Shown: positions 19,081 through 29,594, counted from the first letter of the stretch. The stretch is 64,000 nucleotides of DNA from Mesorhizobium sp. (GCA_004020315.1 SAQG01000020.1:41213-105212); one strand, 5' to 3'. The notes: generated by a model not told the origin, from the sequence alone. Program-made: numbers and translations.

Positions 19081-19935
19081 CTAGGCACCAGCCGTCTTCC
19101 AACCGCTCCTGATGTGTTTGTAGCCGTCGCGGTAGACGGCTTCCGGGCTTTCCGAAAAATCGCGCCACACCTTAGTGGCCGCAGCCAAATCTTTCAGCGA
19201 GCGGCCGAAGGCCTCGATCGTCAGCCAGTCGTCATAGCCGCTCTTGCGGATGGCCGAAAACGTCTCTTGCCACGGAATATGGCCGCGCCCGGGCACGCCG
19301 CGATCATTCTCCGAAACATGGATATGGACGACGTTCCTGCGGTTGCGCGTATAGGCGCCGATCGGGTCGGCCTCTTCGATATTGGCATGGAAGGTGTCGT
19401 ACATCGCCTTGATGTGCGGCCGGTCGATCGCGTCGATATGCTCCGACAGATCGTCCATCGTGTTGAGCAGATAGCATTCGAAGCGGTTGAGCGCCTCCAG
19501 CCCAATGGTGACGTTCTTCTTGCCGGCATAGTCGCCGATGGCCCGCTGCGAGGCTACCGAGCGCTTCTTCTCCGCCGCCGTCGGCCCGCTCCCGGAAAAG
19601 GCGCCGAGCGTCGAATGCAGCGGGCCGCTCAACGTTTTGGCGCCAAGCGCTTGTGCGCAGTCAATCGCCCATTTCATATAGTCGATACCGGCCTTGCGTG
19701 TTGAGCCATCGGCCGAGATCAAGTTCATCGCCGGATCGCCCATGGCCGAGACGGCGGTGCGGTCCAGTCCGATGCGGTCGAGCAGTTCGCCAAGTTTTGT
19801 GTAATCATCCGGCGTGCCGGCAAAGATCGGTATCTCGACGCCGTCGAAGCCGGTCGCCTTGATATCCCTGAGCAGTGGCTCGTGTGTCTTCGACACGGCC
19901 GTCGTCCACAAGAACATGCACATGCCGATTTTCAT
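19081..19935 (-). CDS. Sugar phosphate isomerase/epimerase (TIM barrel)
   Basis: MKIGMCMFLWTTAV...GFDGVEIPIF...MYDTFHANIEEADPIGAY; AP-endonuclease-2-like fold. Confidence 0.9.
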   Translation of the reverse strand: MKIGMCMFLWTTAVSKTHEPLLRDIKATGFDGVEIPIFAGTPDDYTKLGELLDRIGLDRTAVSAMGDPAMNLISADGSTRKAGIDYMKWAIDCAQALGAKTLSGPLHSTLGAFSGSGPTAAEKKRSVASQRAIGDYAGKKNVTIGLEALNRFECYLLNTMDDLSEHIDAIDRPHIKAMYDTFHANIEEADPIGAYTRNRRNVVHIHVSENDRGVPGRGHIPWQETFSAIRKSGYDDWLTIEAFGRSLKDLAAATKVWRDFSESPEAVYRDGYKHIRSGWKTAGA

Positions 19936-19967
19936 CGACGCCCCCTCCCCATGAGTCCAGATTGTTT

Positions 19968-21155
19968 TTAGAGCTTCGTCCAGGCCCCGTTCTTCCTAGA
20001 CGACTTCACGCAGGCTTCGATGAAGGCCATGCCTTCGACACCGTCCTGGATGGTCGGGAAGATGACGTCCTTAGCCGGCTTGCCACCCTTCCGGCGCGCC
20101 GCGCGGATGGCGCGGGCCGCCTCCTGGTAGATGTTGGCGAAGCCTTCGAGATAGCCTTCCGGATGGCCTGACGGAACCCGGCTGACACGCCCGGCGACGG
20201 GCAGCGCGCCGGCGCCATTTCGGGTGATCAACTGCTTCGGCTGGCCGAATGGCGTATACCAGAGATAGTTCGGGTCGGCCTGCACCCATTCAAGCCCACC
20301 CTTCGAGCCGTATATGCGCAGCTTCAGCCCGTTCTCGTGGCCGGGCGCCACCTGGCTCGCCCACAACATGCCCTTGGCCGGGTGCGACTTGCCGACCGGC
20401 TTGAAGCGCAGCATCACATTGACATTGTCATCGAGCTGCCGCCCCGGCACGAAGGCGTCGAGATCGGCGGAAAGCGAATCGAGCTCCAGCCCGGAGACGA
20501 AGCGTGCCAAATTGTAGGCATGCGTGCCGATATCGCCGAGCGCCCCGCCGGCGCCGGCCTGTTTGGGGTCGGAGCGCCACGCTGCCTGCTTCTGGCCGGT
20601 GGCGGCAAGGTCCTCGGTCAGCCAGTCCTGCGGATATTCCGACTGCACGATGCGGATGTCGCCGAGTTGCCCCTTGGCCACCATCTCGCGCGCCTGCCGC
20701 ACCATCGGATAAGCGGTGTAGTTGTGGGTGAGGACAAAGACCTTGCCGGTCTTTTCGACCAATGCCGCCAGCTTCTTCGCTTCCGCCAACGTCGTCGCCA
20801 GCGGCTTGTCGCAAATGACGTGGATGCCGGCTTCGAGAAACGCCTTCGCCGCCGGCACGTGCACATTGTTGGGGGTGACGATGGCCACAGCCTCGATGCC
20901 GTCCGGCCGCTTCGCCTCGGCCTTGGCCATTTCGGCGAACGAGCCGTAGCTGCGCGCCGGATCGAGCCCGAGCTCCTCGGCCGATGCCTTGGCACGCGCC
21001 GGATCGGATGATAGGGCCCCGGCGACCAGCACGAACTCATTATCCATGCGCGCCGCGATCCGGTGCACGGCACCGATGAAGGCGCCTTGCCCGCCGCCGA
21101 CCATGCCGTAGCGGATCGGGCCGCCTCCCGTTTCCGACTTCGATGCGCCGACCAT
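19968..21155 (-). CDS. Gfo/Idh/MocA family oxidoreductase
   Basis: YGMVGGGQGAFIGAVHRIAARMD; CDKPLATTLAEAKKLAAL. Confidence 0.92.
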   Translation of the reverse strand: MVGASKSETGGGPIRYGMVGGGQGAFIGAVHRIAARMDNEFVLVAGALSSDPARAKASAEELGLDPARSYGSFAEMAKAEAKRPDGIEAVAIVTPNNVHVPAAKAFLEAGIHVICDKPLATTLAEAKKLAALVEKTGKVFVLTHNYTAYPMVRQAREMVAKGQLGDIRIVQSEYPQDWLTEDLAATGQKQAAWRSDPKQAGAGGALGDIGTHAYNLARFVSGLELDSLSADLDAFVPGRQLDDNVNVMLRFKPVGKSHPAKGMLWASQVAPGHENGLKLRIYGSKGGLEWVQADPNYLWYTPFGQPKQLITRNGAGALPVAGRVSRVPSGHPEGYLEGFANIYQEAARAIRAARRKGGKPAKDVIFPTIQDGVEGMAFIEACVKSSRKNGAWTKL

Positions 21156-21181
21156 GATTTTCTCCCTCGTTGTCTGAGATA

Positions 21182-21300
21182 CCCCTCCCCCTGAGAGGAG
21201 GGTCGACGCGTAGCGTCGGGGTGGGGTCGCCGGGCGTGGAGCTCGGCATGAACCCACCCCACCCGGCCCTTTGGGCCACCCTCCCCTCGAGGGGGAGGGA
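21182..21300. repeat. Imperfect palindromic intergenic repeat (CCCCTCCCC...GGGGAGGG-type)
   Basis: CCCCTCCCCCTGAGAGGAGGGTCGACGCG...GGGGTGGGG / CCCACCCC...CCCTCCCCTCGAGGGGGAGGG in intergenic space. Confidence 0.75.
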
Positions 21301-21307
21301 AAAAGCG

Positions 21308-22363
21308 CTAGATTCCCATCATGGCGCGCAGCACCTTTTTGTCAGTCGTGCCGCCGGCGAAATCGTCGAATGCTTTTTCCGTCACCCTGATGATGTGATG
21401 CTGGATGAAGGGAGCGCCTTCGGCCGCACCGTCCTCCGGATGCTTCAGGCAGCACTCCCATTCCAGCACCGCCCATGAATCGTAGTCATATTGGGCGAGC
21501 TTGGAGAAGATGCCGCCGAAATCCACCTGGCCGTCGCCGAGCGAGCGGAAGCGCCCGGCCCGATTCGTCCAGCTCTGATAGCCGGAATAGACGCCTTGCC
21601 GGCCGGTCGGATTGAACTCCGCATCCTTGGCGTGGAACGCCTTGATCCGCTCGTGATAGATGTCGATGAATTCGAGATAATCGAGCTGCTGCAGCAGGAA
21701 ATGTGACGGGTCGTAATTGATATTGCAGCGCTTGTGGCCACCTACCGCGTCGAGGAACATCTCGAAGGTCGCGCCGTCGAACACATCCTCGCCCGGATGG
21801 ATCTCGTAACCAACATCGACGCCATTCTCCTCATAGACGTCGAGGATCGGTTTCCAGCGTTTTCCCAGTTCGGAAAACGCTTCCTCGATCAATCCCGCCG
21901 GCCGTTGCGGCCAAGGATAAAGGTAGGGAAAAGCCAACGCTCCGCAAAACGACACCGACGCCCTGAGCCCGAGGTTCTTCGAAGCCTTGGCGCCGAACTT
22001 CATCTGTTCGACCGCCCATTGCTGCCTGGCCTTCGGATTGTTGTGCACCGCAGGCGGCGCGAAGCCGTCGAACTGTGCGTCATAGGCCGGATGCACCGCC
22101 ACCAGCTGCCCCTGCAGATGCGTCGACAGTTCGGTGATCTTGACGCCGGCGTCAGCGCAGATGCCCTTCACCTCGTCGCAATAGGCCTGGGAAGACGCCG
22201 CTTTCTCGAGGTCGAACAGCCGGCTGTCCCAGGTCGGGATCTGCACGCCCTTGTAGCCCAGCCCGGCCGCCCATTTGGTGATCGACGGCAGCGAATTGAA
22301 CGGTGCGGCATCGCCCGCGAACTGCGCCAGAAACAGCCCAGGACCCTTCATTGTCGACGGCAT
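21308..22363 (-). CDS. Sugar phosphate isomerase/epimerase (TIM barrel)
   Basis: GPGLFLAQFAGDAAPFNSLPSITKWAAGLGYKGVQIPTWD; start at 22363 with GGGAGG upstream. Confidence 0.9.
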   Translation of the reverse strand: MPSTMKGPGLFLAQFAGDAAPFNSLPSITKWAAGLGYKGVQIPTWDSRLFDLEKAASSQAYCDEVKGICADAGVKITELSTHLQGQLVAVHPAYDAQFDGFAPPAVHNNPKARQQWAVEQMKFGAKASKNLGLRASVSFCGALAFPYLYPWPQRPAGLIEEAFSELGKRWKPILDVYEENGVDVGYEIHPGEDVFDGATFEMFLDAVGGHKRCNINYDPSHFLLQQLDYLEFIDIYHERIKAFHAKDAEFNPTGRQGVYSGYQSWTNRAGRFRSLGDGQVDFGGIFSKLAQYDYDSWAVLEWECCLKHPEDGAAEGAPFIQHHIIRVTEKAFDDFAGGTTDKKVLRAMMGI

Positions 22364-22759
22364 CGGCATCCTCCCTAAATATCCATGACCAAGCATAGCG
22401 CCGATTGAAAGCAGGGCCAGCCTCTTTGGTCTTTTCTCGACAGCTCTAGTAAGCACCGCCATTCTGGTATTACCAAATATGGTCATTTGGTCAAGCGCCG
22501 CCGCTCGCAACCAGCGCTGCGAAAATTGCCCGCCGGCGAGCAAATACGCCAGTTTTATCAACGAAATAATCATGGTCCGGGGCTGCATCGCAGGATTTCT
22601 TGCCGTCCAGATGAAATTGATGTAGACCTTTTTTCACGCCCAATTGGTCGAACCAGTTACGGCAAATGCTGGAGCGCCTTGGGGAGGAACCATGCAACGC
22701 AATCTGGTGGAGTGCGTTGCAGGCGAGCTGTTACAGGCGAATTCTGGGAAGGACAGACC

Positions 22760-23647
22760 ATGCATCTTTCGACGCACAACTGGATGCGGGCTGAACCGTT
22801 GGAGACGACGCTCAAGCGCATCAAGAAATTCGGCTATGAGTCGATCGAAATTTCCGGCGAGCCCGAGCAATACAAGACCAATGAGACGCGCGCGCTCCTG
22901 AAGGAGCACAGCATTCGCTGCTGGGGGGCGGTGACGCTGATGCTGGGCGAACGCAATCTCGCCGCCAAGGACCAGGGCCAGCGCGAGCGCTCGGTGCAGT
23001 ATGTCAAGGACGTGCTGACGATGGTCAGCGAACTCGACGGTGAGATCATCACGCTCGTTCCTGCCACCGTCGGCAAAGTGGTGCCGGACGGCACCGAGGA
23101 AGAAGAATGGAAATGGGTGGTCGACGCCACCAGGGAATGCTTTACCCATGCCAAGAAAGTGGGCGTCAAGATCGCGGTCGAGCCGCTCAACCGCTTCGAG
23201 ACCTATCTGTTCAACCGCGGCGCCCAGGCACTGGCGCTGGCCGATGCGGTCAGCCCCGAATGCGGTGTCTGCCTCGACGCCTATCACCTCCATATGGAGG
23301 AGTTTAACGTCTACGATGCCATCCGGCAGGTCGGAAAGCGGCTGTTCGATTTCCACGTCGCCGACAACAACCGCTTCGCCGCCGGTCTCGGACAGATCGA
23401 CTGGCCGAAGATCGTCGGCACCCTGAAGGAAGTCGGTTACGACGGCGCGCTGACCAACGAGTTCGTCGCCCCTGTCGACCGCACGCCGGCTGCTCCCTAT
23501 CCTGACATGGTTGAACGCAACCCGGTCGACATCTCGCCGGAGCAGCTCAAATTCATCCAGGACCACGGTTCCAGCGTGCTCACGGAAAAGTTCTACACCG
23601 ACCAGATGCGCATCACCGCCGAAACGCTGCTGCCGCTGATCAAGTAG
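22760..23647 (+). CDS. Sugar phosphate isomerase/epimerase (TIM barrel)
   Basis: MHLSTHNWMRAEPLETTLKRIKKFGYESIEISGEP; VEPLNRFETYLFN. Confidence 0.9.
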   Translation: MHLSTHNWMRAEPLETTLKRIKKFGYESIEISGEPEQYKTNETRALLKEHSIRCWGAVTLMLGERNLAAKDQGQRERSVQYVKDVLTMVSELDGEIITLVPATVGKVVPDGTEEEEWKWVVDATRECFTHAKKVGVKIAVEPLNRFETYLFNRGAQALALADAVSPECGVCLDAYHLHMEEFNVYDAIRQVGKRLFDFHVADNNRFAAGLGQIDWPKIVGTLKEVGYDGALTNEFVAPVDRTPAAPYPDMVERNPVDISPEQLKFIQDHGSSVLTEKFYTDQMRITAETLLPLIK

Positions 23648-23708
23648 TCGATCTCTGGAAACGAGCCTTTCCGCCCGACGGCCGCCCCTAACGGCGGCAA
23701 GGCAGAGG

Positions 23709-24884
23709 ATGAACATGCGCATCAAGACGGTCCAAGCCTGGTGGGTCCGCATACCGATCGAAGCCGCGAAGCAGCACCGCAGCGACTTCGGTCAGGTGAC
23801 GACGTTCGACGCCGCCATCCTGCGCGTCGAGACCGACGATGGGCTGGTCGGCTGGGGCGAAGGCAAGAACGCCGCCGGCAGCACCGGCAGCTATGGCGCT
23901 CTCGTCCACATGCTGAACCACGAGGTCGGCCCGCAGCTGATCGGCTGCGATCCGGCCGATATCGGGGTGATCTGGGAGATGCTCTACAATGGCGTGCGCC
24001 ACGACAGTGCCGCGCAAAACGGCCACGCCATGCCGCAGCTGGCGCGGCGCGGCATCAGCGTCGCAGCGATCAGCGCCGTCGATATCGCGCTGTGGGATAT
24101 TCTGGGCAAGTCGCTCGGGGTTCCGGTCTGGCGGCTGCTCGGCGGCCGCAAGCTCGACCGCATGCCGGCTTATGCTTCCGGCGGCTGGGCCTCGACTGAA
24201 GCGATCGGCGACCAGTTGAAATCCTATATCGCCAAGGGCGGCTTCAAGGCGCTGAAGATGCGGATCGGCGCGATGGACGGCACCCCGCACAATTCCGCCG
24301 CCCGCGTCTGCGCCGCAAGAAAGGCGCTCGGCCCCGAAGTCGACCTTATGGTCGACGCGCATGGCACCTATACGGTCGCGGAAGCCAAGCGCTTCATCCA
24401 TCTCGCCGGCGATCTCGATCTGGCCTGGTTCGAGGAGCCGGTCATCGCCGACGACAAGCCCGGCATGGCCGAAGTGCGGGCGTCCGGCTCCATCCCGATC
24501 GCCACCGGTGAGAGCGAAGCGACGCGCTATGCGTTCCGCGACCTCGCTATGCTCAAGGCGGCCGACATCTTCCAGCCAGATCCGGCCTTCTGCGGCGGCA
24601 TCAGCGAGGCGATGAAGATCGGCACCATCGCCAGCGCCTTCAATCTGCGCTTCGCGCCGCATCTGTGGGCCGGCGCCCCTTGCTTCTTCGCGGGGCTCCA
24701 TGTCTGCGCTGCTTCGCCGGCTAGCTTTACCGTCGAATATTCGCTCGGCGCCAACCCGATGATCCACGATCTGATCGAGGAGACTGTCGAAGCGAAGGAC
24801 GGTATGATAGCGATCCCCGAGAAGCCCGGACTGGGATTCACCCTTTCGGAACGGTTCCTGGAGGCGCACGCGCTACGCGGCTGA
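23709..24884 (+). CDS. Mandelate racemase/muconate lactonizing enzyme family protein (enolase superfamily)
   Basis: GGFKALKMRIG, DLMVDAHGTY, FEEPV, ATGESEATRYAFRDL. Confidence 0.9.
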   Translation: MNMRIKTVQAWWVRIPIEAAKQHRSDFGQVTTFDAAILRVETDDGLVGWGEGKNAAGSTGSYGALVHMLNHEVGPQLIGCDPADIGVIWEMLYNGVRHDSAAQNGHAMPQLARRGISVAAISAVDIALWDILGKSLGVPVWRLLGGRKLDRMPAYASGGWASTEAIGDQLKSYIAKGGFKALKMRIGAMDGTPHNSAARVCAARKALGPEVDLMVDAHGTYTVAEAKRFIHLAGDLDLAWFEEPVIADDKPGMAEVRASGSIPIATGESEATRYAFRDLAMLKAADIFQPDPAFCGGISEAMKIGTIASAFNLRFAPHLWAGAPCFFAGLHVCAASPASFTVEYSLGANPMIHDLIEETVEAKDGMIAIPEKPGLGFTLSERFLEAHALRG

Positions 24885-24886
24885 CC

Positions 24887-25603
24887 ATGAAAGAAAAGAA
24901 CCTTCTCGCGGAACTCGCCGCCTATCTGTTCTCCCACTCCGACAAGGCGACCGGCCGAACGCCGTCGGAGCGAGAACTGGCGGAGCATTTCGGCGTCAGC
25001 CGCGGCCAGATCCGCGAGGCGCTGGCCATCCTCGAAGCCATGCGGATCGTCGAGCGCCGGGCCAAGTCCGGCATCTACATCGACACCAAGCAGGCCAGCG
25101 TCGAAGCGATGGCACTGTTTGCGCGCGCCGGCCTGCCGCTCGATCCGATCCAGATCTACGAGACGGTCGAATTGCGCAAGATCCACGAGATCAAGGCCGC
25201 CGAGCTTGCCTGCTCGCGCGCCACCGAGGAAAATTTCGAGCGGCTGCGCGAAATCCTGAAAGCGTCGGAAGAGCGCATTGCGGCGGGCGAGGGCCTTGCC
25301 AAGGAGGACCGCGAATTTCACCTTGAGATCGTGCGGGCCACCAAGAACAGCGTTTTTCACAACATATGCAGCGTCTATTACATGATGGGCGAGCAACGCC
25401 TGCCGATCTATTTCAACGATCCCGAACGCAGCGTGCGCTCGCATGCCGAGCACATCCAGATCTACGAGGCGCTGCTGCGCCGCGACGGCAACCTCGCCCA
25501 GGCGCTGATGAGCGCCCATCTGCAAGGCGCGGAAAGCTACTGGAAAGGCCTGATCGAGGGTGGCGGGGCAGAACCTCACAGCCCAGCGCTCGAACAGGCC
25601 TGA
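24887..25603 (+). CDS. FadR/GntR family transcriptional regulator
   Basis: GRTPSERELAEHFGVSRGQIREALAILEAMRIVERRAKSGIYI + FCD domain. Confidence 0.92.
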   Translation: MKEKNLLAELAAYLFSHSDKATGRTPSERELAEHFGVSRGQIREALAILEAMRIVERRAKSGIYIDTKQASVEAMALFARAGLPLDPIQIYETVELRKIHEIKAAELACSRATEENFERLREILKASEERIAAGEGLAKEDREFHLEIVRATKNSVFHNICSVYYMMGEQRLPIYFNDPERSVRSHAEHIQIYEALLRRDGNLAQALMSAHLQGAESYWKGLIEGGGAEPHSPALEQA

Positions 25604-25604
25604 T

Positions 25605-26585
25605 ATGCCTAAAATCCTGACGACACACACGCTTCACCCGCGCGCCTCCGCCATGCTGATGGGCGCCGGTGAACTCGTCGTCGCCTCTGCCCTCGATGCG
25701 AACACGTTGGCGACTGAAGGGAGAGACGCCGATATCATCATCGTTCGCGCGCCACTGCCAGCAGCGCTTTTCGAAGGGGCGACGAAGCTCCGGGCCGCAA
25801 TCCGCCACGGCGCCGGGCTCGACATGGTCCCCATGGAAGCGGCCACTGCAGCCGGCGTGCTGGTGGCAAACGTGCCGGCGGTCAATGCGCGGTCGGTCGC
25901 CGAATACGTGATGTTCGCGGCACTGGCGCTGCTTCGACGTTTCCGCATGGTGGACCGCGATTTGCGGTCGAAGGGCTGGCTGGCCGGCCGCGACCACACC
26001 ATTCTCGCCAGCGAGCTCGCCGGCAAGACGATCGGCATTGTCGGCTTCGGCGCCATCGGACAGGCGGTCGGCCATATCGCGGCGCATGGTTTCGATCTGA
26101 ACGTGGTGGCAACGACGCGCAGCATGCGGCCGGCGCTGGACAGGGTCGGCTTTCTGTCGATCGACGCGCTGGTCGAGCAGAGCGACATCATCGTTCTGTG
26201 CTGCCCGCTGACGCCGGAGACGCGCGGCCTGATCAACCGCGAGCGCATCGGTCGAATGAAGCCGCATGCGCTGCTGATCAACATTTCGCGCGGGCCGGTG
26301 ATCGACGACGACGCGCTGATCGAAGCGCTGCAGAAGGATCGTATCGGCGGTGCCGCGCTCGATGTCTTTGCAACGCAGCCGCTGCCGCCCAATCACCCCT
26401 ATTTCGGCTTCGACAACGTCATCGTCACGCCGCACATGGCCGGCATCACCGAGCAGTCGATGATGCGCATGGGCGTCGGTTCGGCTGATGAAACCTTGCT
26501 GGTGCTTGCCAACAAATTGCCGATCAATCTGCGCAATCCCGAAGTGGTCGAGCACTACCGGCGGCGGTTTCCGGCGGACATCTGA
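25605..26585 (+). CDS. D-isomer specific 2-hydroxyacid dehydrogenase
   Basis: GKTIGIVGFGAIGQAVGHIA; LLINISRGPVIDDDALIEAL. Confidence 0.93.
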   Translation: MPKILTTHTLHPRASAMLMGAGELVVASALDANTLATEGRDADIIIVRAPLPAALFEGATKLRAAIRHGAGLDMVPMEAATAAGVLVANVPAVNARSVAEYVMFAALALLRRFRMVDRDLRSKGWLAGRDHTILASELAGKTIGIVGFGAIGQAVGHIAAHGFDLNVVATTRSMRPALDRVGFLSIDALVEQSDIIVLCCPLTPETRGLINRERIGRMKPHALLINISRGPVIDDDALIEALQKDRIGGAALDVFATQPLPPNHPYFGFDNVIVTPHMAGITEQSMMRMGVGSADETLLVLANKLPINLRNPEVVEHYRRRFPADI

Positions 26586-26590
26586 GCACC

Positions 26591-27886
26591 TCAACGGCCA
26601 AGCAGTGCCTCGACTTCCGCCGCGATGCGCAGCAGACGGCGGTCATCGCCGTGGCGCGCCACCAGCATCAATCCGGCCGGCAGCGTCATCACTGGCATCG
26701 GCAGTGAAATTGCACAGAGGTCGAACTGGTTGGCGACCTGCGTGTTGCGCAGCAGAAGGCCTTCCGTACGCTCGCATAGAGCTTCGTCGCTGGTCATCGA
26801 CACGATGGTCGGCGCGGTGAGCGGTGTGGTCGGCAGGGCCAGCACATCGAGCGATGCCAACCGTTCATCCATGGCGGCGACAAGCGCCGTGCGGCGGCGG
26901 ATCGCCCTTATGTAGACCGTGGCCGGAACGGCGGCAGCGCGCGACAACGGCTCGCTCACCCGCGGATCGACCGGCGTCGTCGCACCTGTCGCCAGCCAAT
27001 CCGCGTGGACCTCGGCGCCCTCCATTGCCGCGATCGAGGCCCGCCTGGTTACCGCGCGCAAATCGGCAAGGAGGTCATCGATGGACAGATCAGCGAGGCG
27101 GGCGCCCGCAAGCTCTAGCGTGCGAGCACATCGGTCGAACGCCGCCGAGACCTCTTCTTCCGTATCCTCGAAGAGCACGCCGCGCGGAACGCCGATGCGC
27201 AGTCCGGCAAGCGGAAGCGGTACAAGTGCCGCGAACTCTTCGCCCGCCATCGCCGCGTCGGCTGCCGCGCATTCGGCGACGGTGCGGGCAAGCGGGCCGA
27301 TGGAGTCCAGCGTGTCGGACAGCGAGAAGGCACCATCGGGCGGCACCCGGCGCGCCGTCGGTTTGAACCCGACGACACCGTTCAGCGCTGCCGGAATGCG
27401 CACCGAACCGCCGGTGTCGGAACCGATCGAGATTTCGCTGGTGCCTTCGGCAACGGAAACACCGGCGCCGGAGGATGAGCCGCCCGCAATCCGGCTGGCG
27501 TCGGTCGCATTGCCGGGCGTGCCGTAATGCGGGTTGACGCCAATCGCGGTGAAGGCGAATTCGGTCATGTTGGTCTTGCCGAAAATGACGGCGCCGGCTT
27601 GCCGCAGCCGCCGCACGACAGCGGCGTCTCGCAATGCGGGCGGCGCGGTGCTGAGCAACAGCGAACCGGCTGTGGTCGGCTCGCCGGCGACGTCGAACAG
27701 ATCCTTGATCGAGACGATCGCTCTGTCGAGCGGCCCGAGCGTCACGCCGGCTCTGCGCCTGGTATCGGCCGCATCGGCTGTTGCCCTTGCGGCTTCCGGA
27801 TAGAGTTTTACGAATACGCTTTCGTCGCCCACGCGGGCGGCGAGACGCGAAAGGACGGCTTCAAGACGATCGCGGGCTGATTGCAT
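26591..27886 (-). CDS. Amidase (amidase-signature family)
   Basis: SIKDLFDVAGEPTTAGS...GGSSSGAGVSVAEGTSEISIGSDTGGSVRIPAALNGVVGFKPT. Confidence 0.93.
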   Translation of the reverse strand: MQSARDRLEAVLSRLAARVGDESVFVKLYPEAARATADAADTRRRAGVTLGPLDRAIVSIKDLFDVAGEPTTAGSLLLSTAPPALRDAAVVRRLRQAGAVIFGKTNMTEFAFTAIGVNPHYGTPGNATDASRIAGGSSSGAGVSVAEGTSEISIGSDTGGSVRIPAALNGVVGFKPTARRVPPDGAFSLSDTLDSIGPLARTVAECAAADAAMAGEEFAALVPLPLAGLRIGVPRGVLFEDTEEEVSAAFDRCARTLELAGARLADLSIDDLLADLRAVTRRASIAAMEGAEVHADWLATGATTPVDPRVSEPLSRAAAVPATVYIRAIRRRTALVAAMDERLASLDVLALPTTPLTAPTIVSMTSDEALCERTEGLLLRNTQVANQFDLCAISLPMPVMTLPAGLMLVARHGDDRRLLRIAAEVEALLGR

Positions 27887-27944
27887 GGCACAGTCTACTT
27901 TTTTATTGTCGTCCGAACAGCCCAGCACACTGAGATCGATAGCC

Positions 27945-28853
27945 CTAGCGGTAGCCAGTCGCATCTGCCGGCTTGCCGGCATTCTCAACTTCCGGAACGT
28001 AACGCCCCGCGTCGGGCCGCGAGCCGTCGAGATCGGTGAAACCGTAGACCTGCGCCAGCCCGCCGCTCGACAGCGACTGTCCGTTCCAGCGCGAACGATC
28101 GGGGTCCGCCGCGAGCGCGGCAACCGCGCGTCCGATAAAGCGCGGGGTCTCGGAAATGACGAAATGCGGCACGTTTGCCGTCGCACCACGCCAGTTATCC
28201 TCCGTCACCCCAAAAGCTTCCAACATCATTTCCGAACGCAACCAGCCGGGTGTCAGCGAAATCGAGGTGGCACCGTGCGGGGCAAGGTCCTGGGCATGGG
28301 CCCAAGCCATGCGGGTCACCGACACTTTGGCGAGATCGTAGAACGGTGAAAGCCGATAGTGGTCTGCATTGTACTCGGCTGTGCCGTCGGTGACTTCGAC
28401 AAGCAGGCCGCCCGGGCGCTCAATCAGAAGCGGCAGCGCGTAGTGCGCGGTGATCAGATGCGTGTCGATCCCCAGCCGCAACATGCGCAAACCATTCGTG
28501 AGGTCATGCTTCCAGACCGGCTTGTTCCATTCGAACAGTTTCTCGCCGCCCCAGATGTCGTTGACCAGCACATCGAGGCGGCCCTGCTCGGCACGTATCC
28601 GGTCGACCAGCTTGCGCACATCCTCCACAACCAGATGATCGACTTGCACGGCGATGCCATGGCCGCCTTGCGCTGAAACGAGCTCCGCCGTTTCCTCGAT
28701 TGTTTCCGGGCGGGCGTATTCGGACTGATGCGTGCGTGTCGTCCGTCCGGTGACGTAGACCGTCGCGCCTGCGGCACCCAGTTCGACCGCAATAACTCTC
28801 CCCGCACCACGCGTTGCGCCAGCGACCAAGGCGACTTTTCCCTCAAGCGTCAT
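27945..28853 (-). CDS. SDR family oxidoreductase
   Basis: GKVALVAGATRGAGRVIAVELGAAGATVYVTGRTTR; ends RYVPEVENAGKPADATGYR. Confidence 0.9.
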   Translation of the reverse strand: MTLEGKVALVAGATRGAGRVIAVELGAAGATVYVTGRTTRTHQSEYARPETIEETAELVSAQGGHGIAVQVDHLVVEDVRKLVDRIRAEQGRLDVLVNDIWGGEKLFEWNKPVWKHDLTNGLRMLRLGIDTHLITAHYALPLLIERPGGLLVEVTDGTAEYNADHYRLSPFYDLAKVSVTRMAWAHAQDLAPHGATSISLTPGWLRSEMMLEAFGVTEDNWRGATANVPHFVISETPRFIGRAVAALAADPDRSRWNGQSLSSGGLAQVYGFTDLDGSRPDAGRYVPEVENAGKPADATGYR

Positions 28854-28906
28854 TGAAATCTCCAGACTCTGACCAACCAAACGCTGGCTTTCTTCAATGC
28901 CACAAT

Positions 28907-28936
28907 ATATAAATGATCATTATATAAATGATCATT
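28907..28936. promoter_or_regulatory. Tandem operator: two exact 15-bp repeats ATATAAATGATCATT, each with palindrome AATGATCATT
   Basis: 28907-28921 and 28922-28936 are identical, between divergent SDR and TetR genes. Confidence 0.7.
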
Positions 28937-28945
28937 CGGTTATAA

Positions 28946-29530
28946 ATGGATGTCAAGATGCCTCGGCGAAAAACGCAGTCGGACGAGCATGTGATGGAAG
29001 CGGCACACAGGCTCATCCATGAGCATGGCCCGGAGGCACTCACATTCGAACGGCTGTCCAAAGCTTGCGGCCTTTCCGGCTCGACCCTGGTGCAGCGTTT
29101 CAAGAACAAGGCCACGCTCAGGCAAAGAACCTTGTTGCAGGCATGGGACCGGCTGGACGAGAAGACGATAAAGCTCGCCAACGCGACACAGCGAACCCCT
29201 GCTGGCGCGATCGGGTTGCTGGTGGCGCTATCGCGTGACTATGGCGGCATCGAATCCTATGCCGAGGGCCTGCTCGTCCTGCGCGAAGATCTGCGCGATC
29301 CGGTGCTTCGCGCGCGCGGAGCCTCGTGGAAGGCATCCCTGTGCAACATCCTCGACTCTTGCTTTGCTGCGGTCGCCAACACACCATTGGACATCGGCCT
29401 GCTGATGGCATCGCACTGGCAAGGTTCGCTACTTTGGTGGAGTTTCGACCCGAAAGTCGAGGTGGCGTCCTACGTCGAAGACAGTCTGGGTCGTTTCGTC
29501 ACCGCAATCGTCACGGCCCGAAAACCATAA
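28946..29530 (+). CDS. TetR/AcrR family transcriptional regulator
   Basis: N-terminal HTH HVMEAAHRLIHEHGPEALTFERLSKACGLSGSTLVQRFKNKATL. Confidence 0.88.
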   Translation: MDVKMPRRKTQSDEHVMEAAHRLIHEHGPEALTFERLSKACGLSGSTLVQRFKNKATLRQRTLLQAWDRLDEKTIKLANATQRTPAGAIGLLVALSRDYGGIESYAEGLLVLREDLRDPVLRARGASWKASLCNILDSCFAAVANTPLDIGLLMASHWQGSLLWWSFDPKVEVASYVEDSLGRFVTAIVTARKP

Positions 29531-29594
29531 CCGGTTTTCGGGCCATTTTCGTGGAGACAAGCGGCGTCCTACGTTGGACGCACATGCGGATGGC

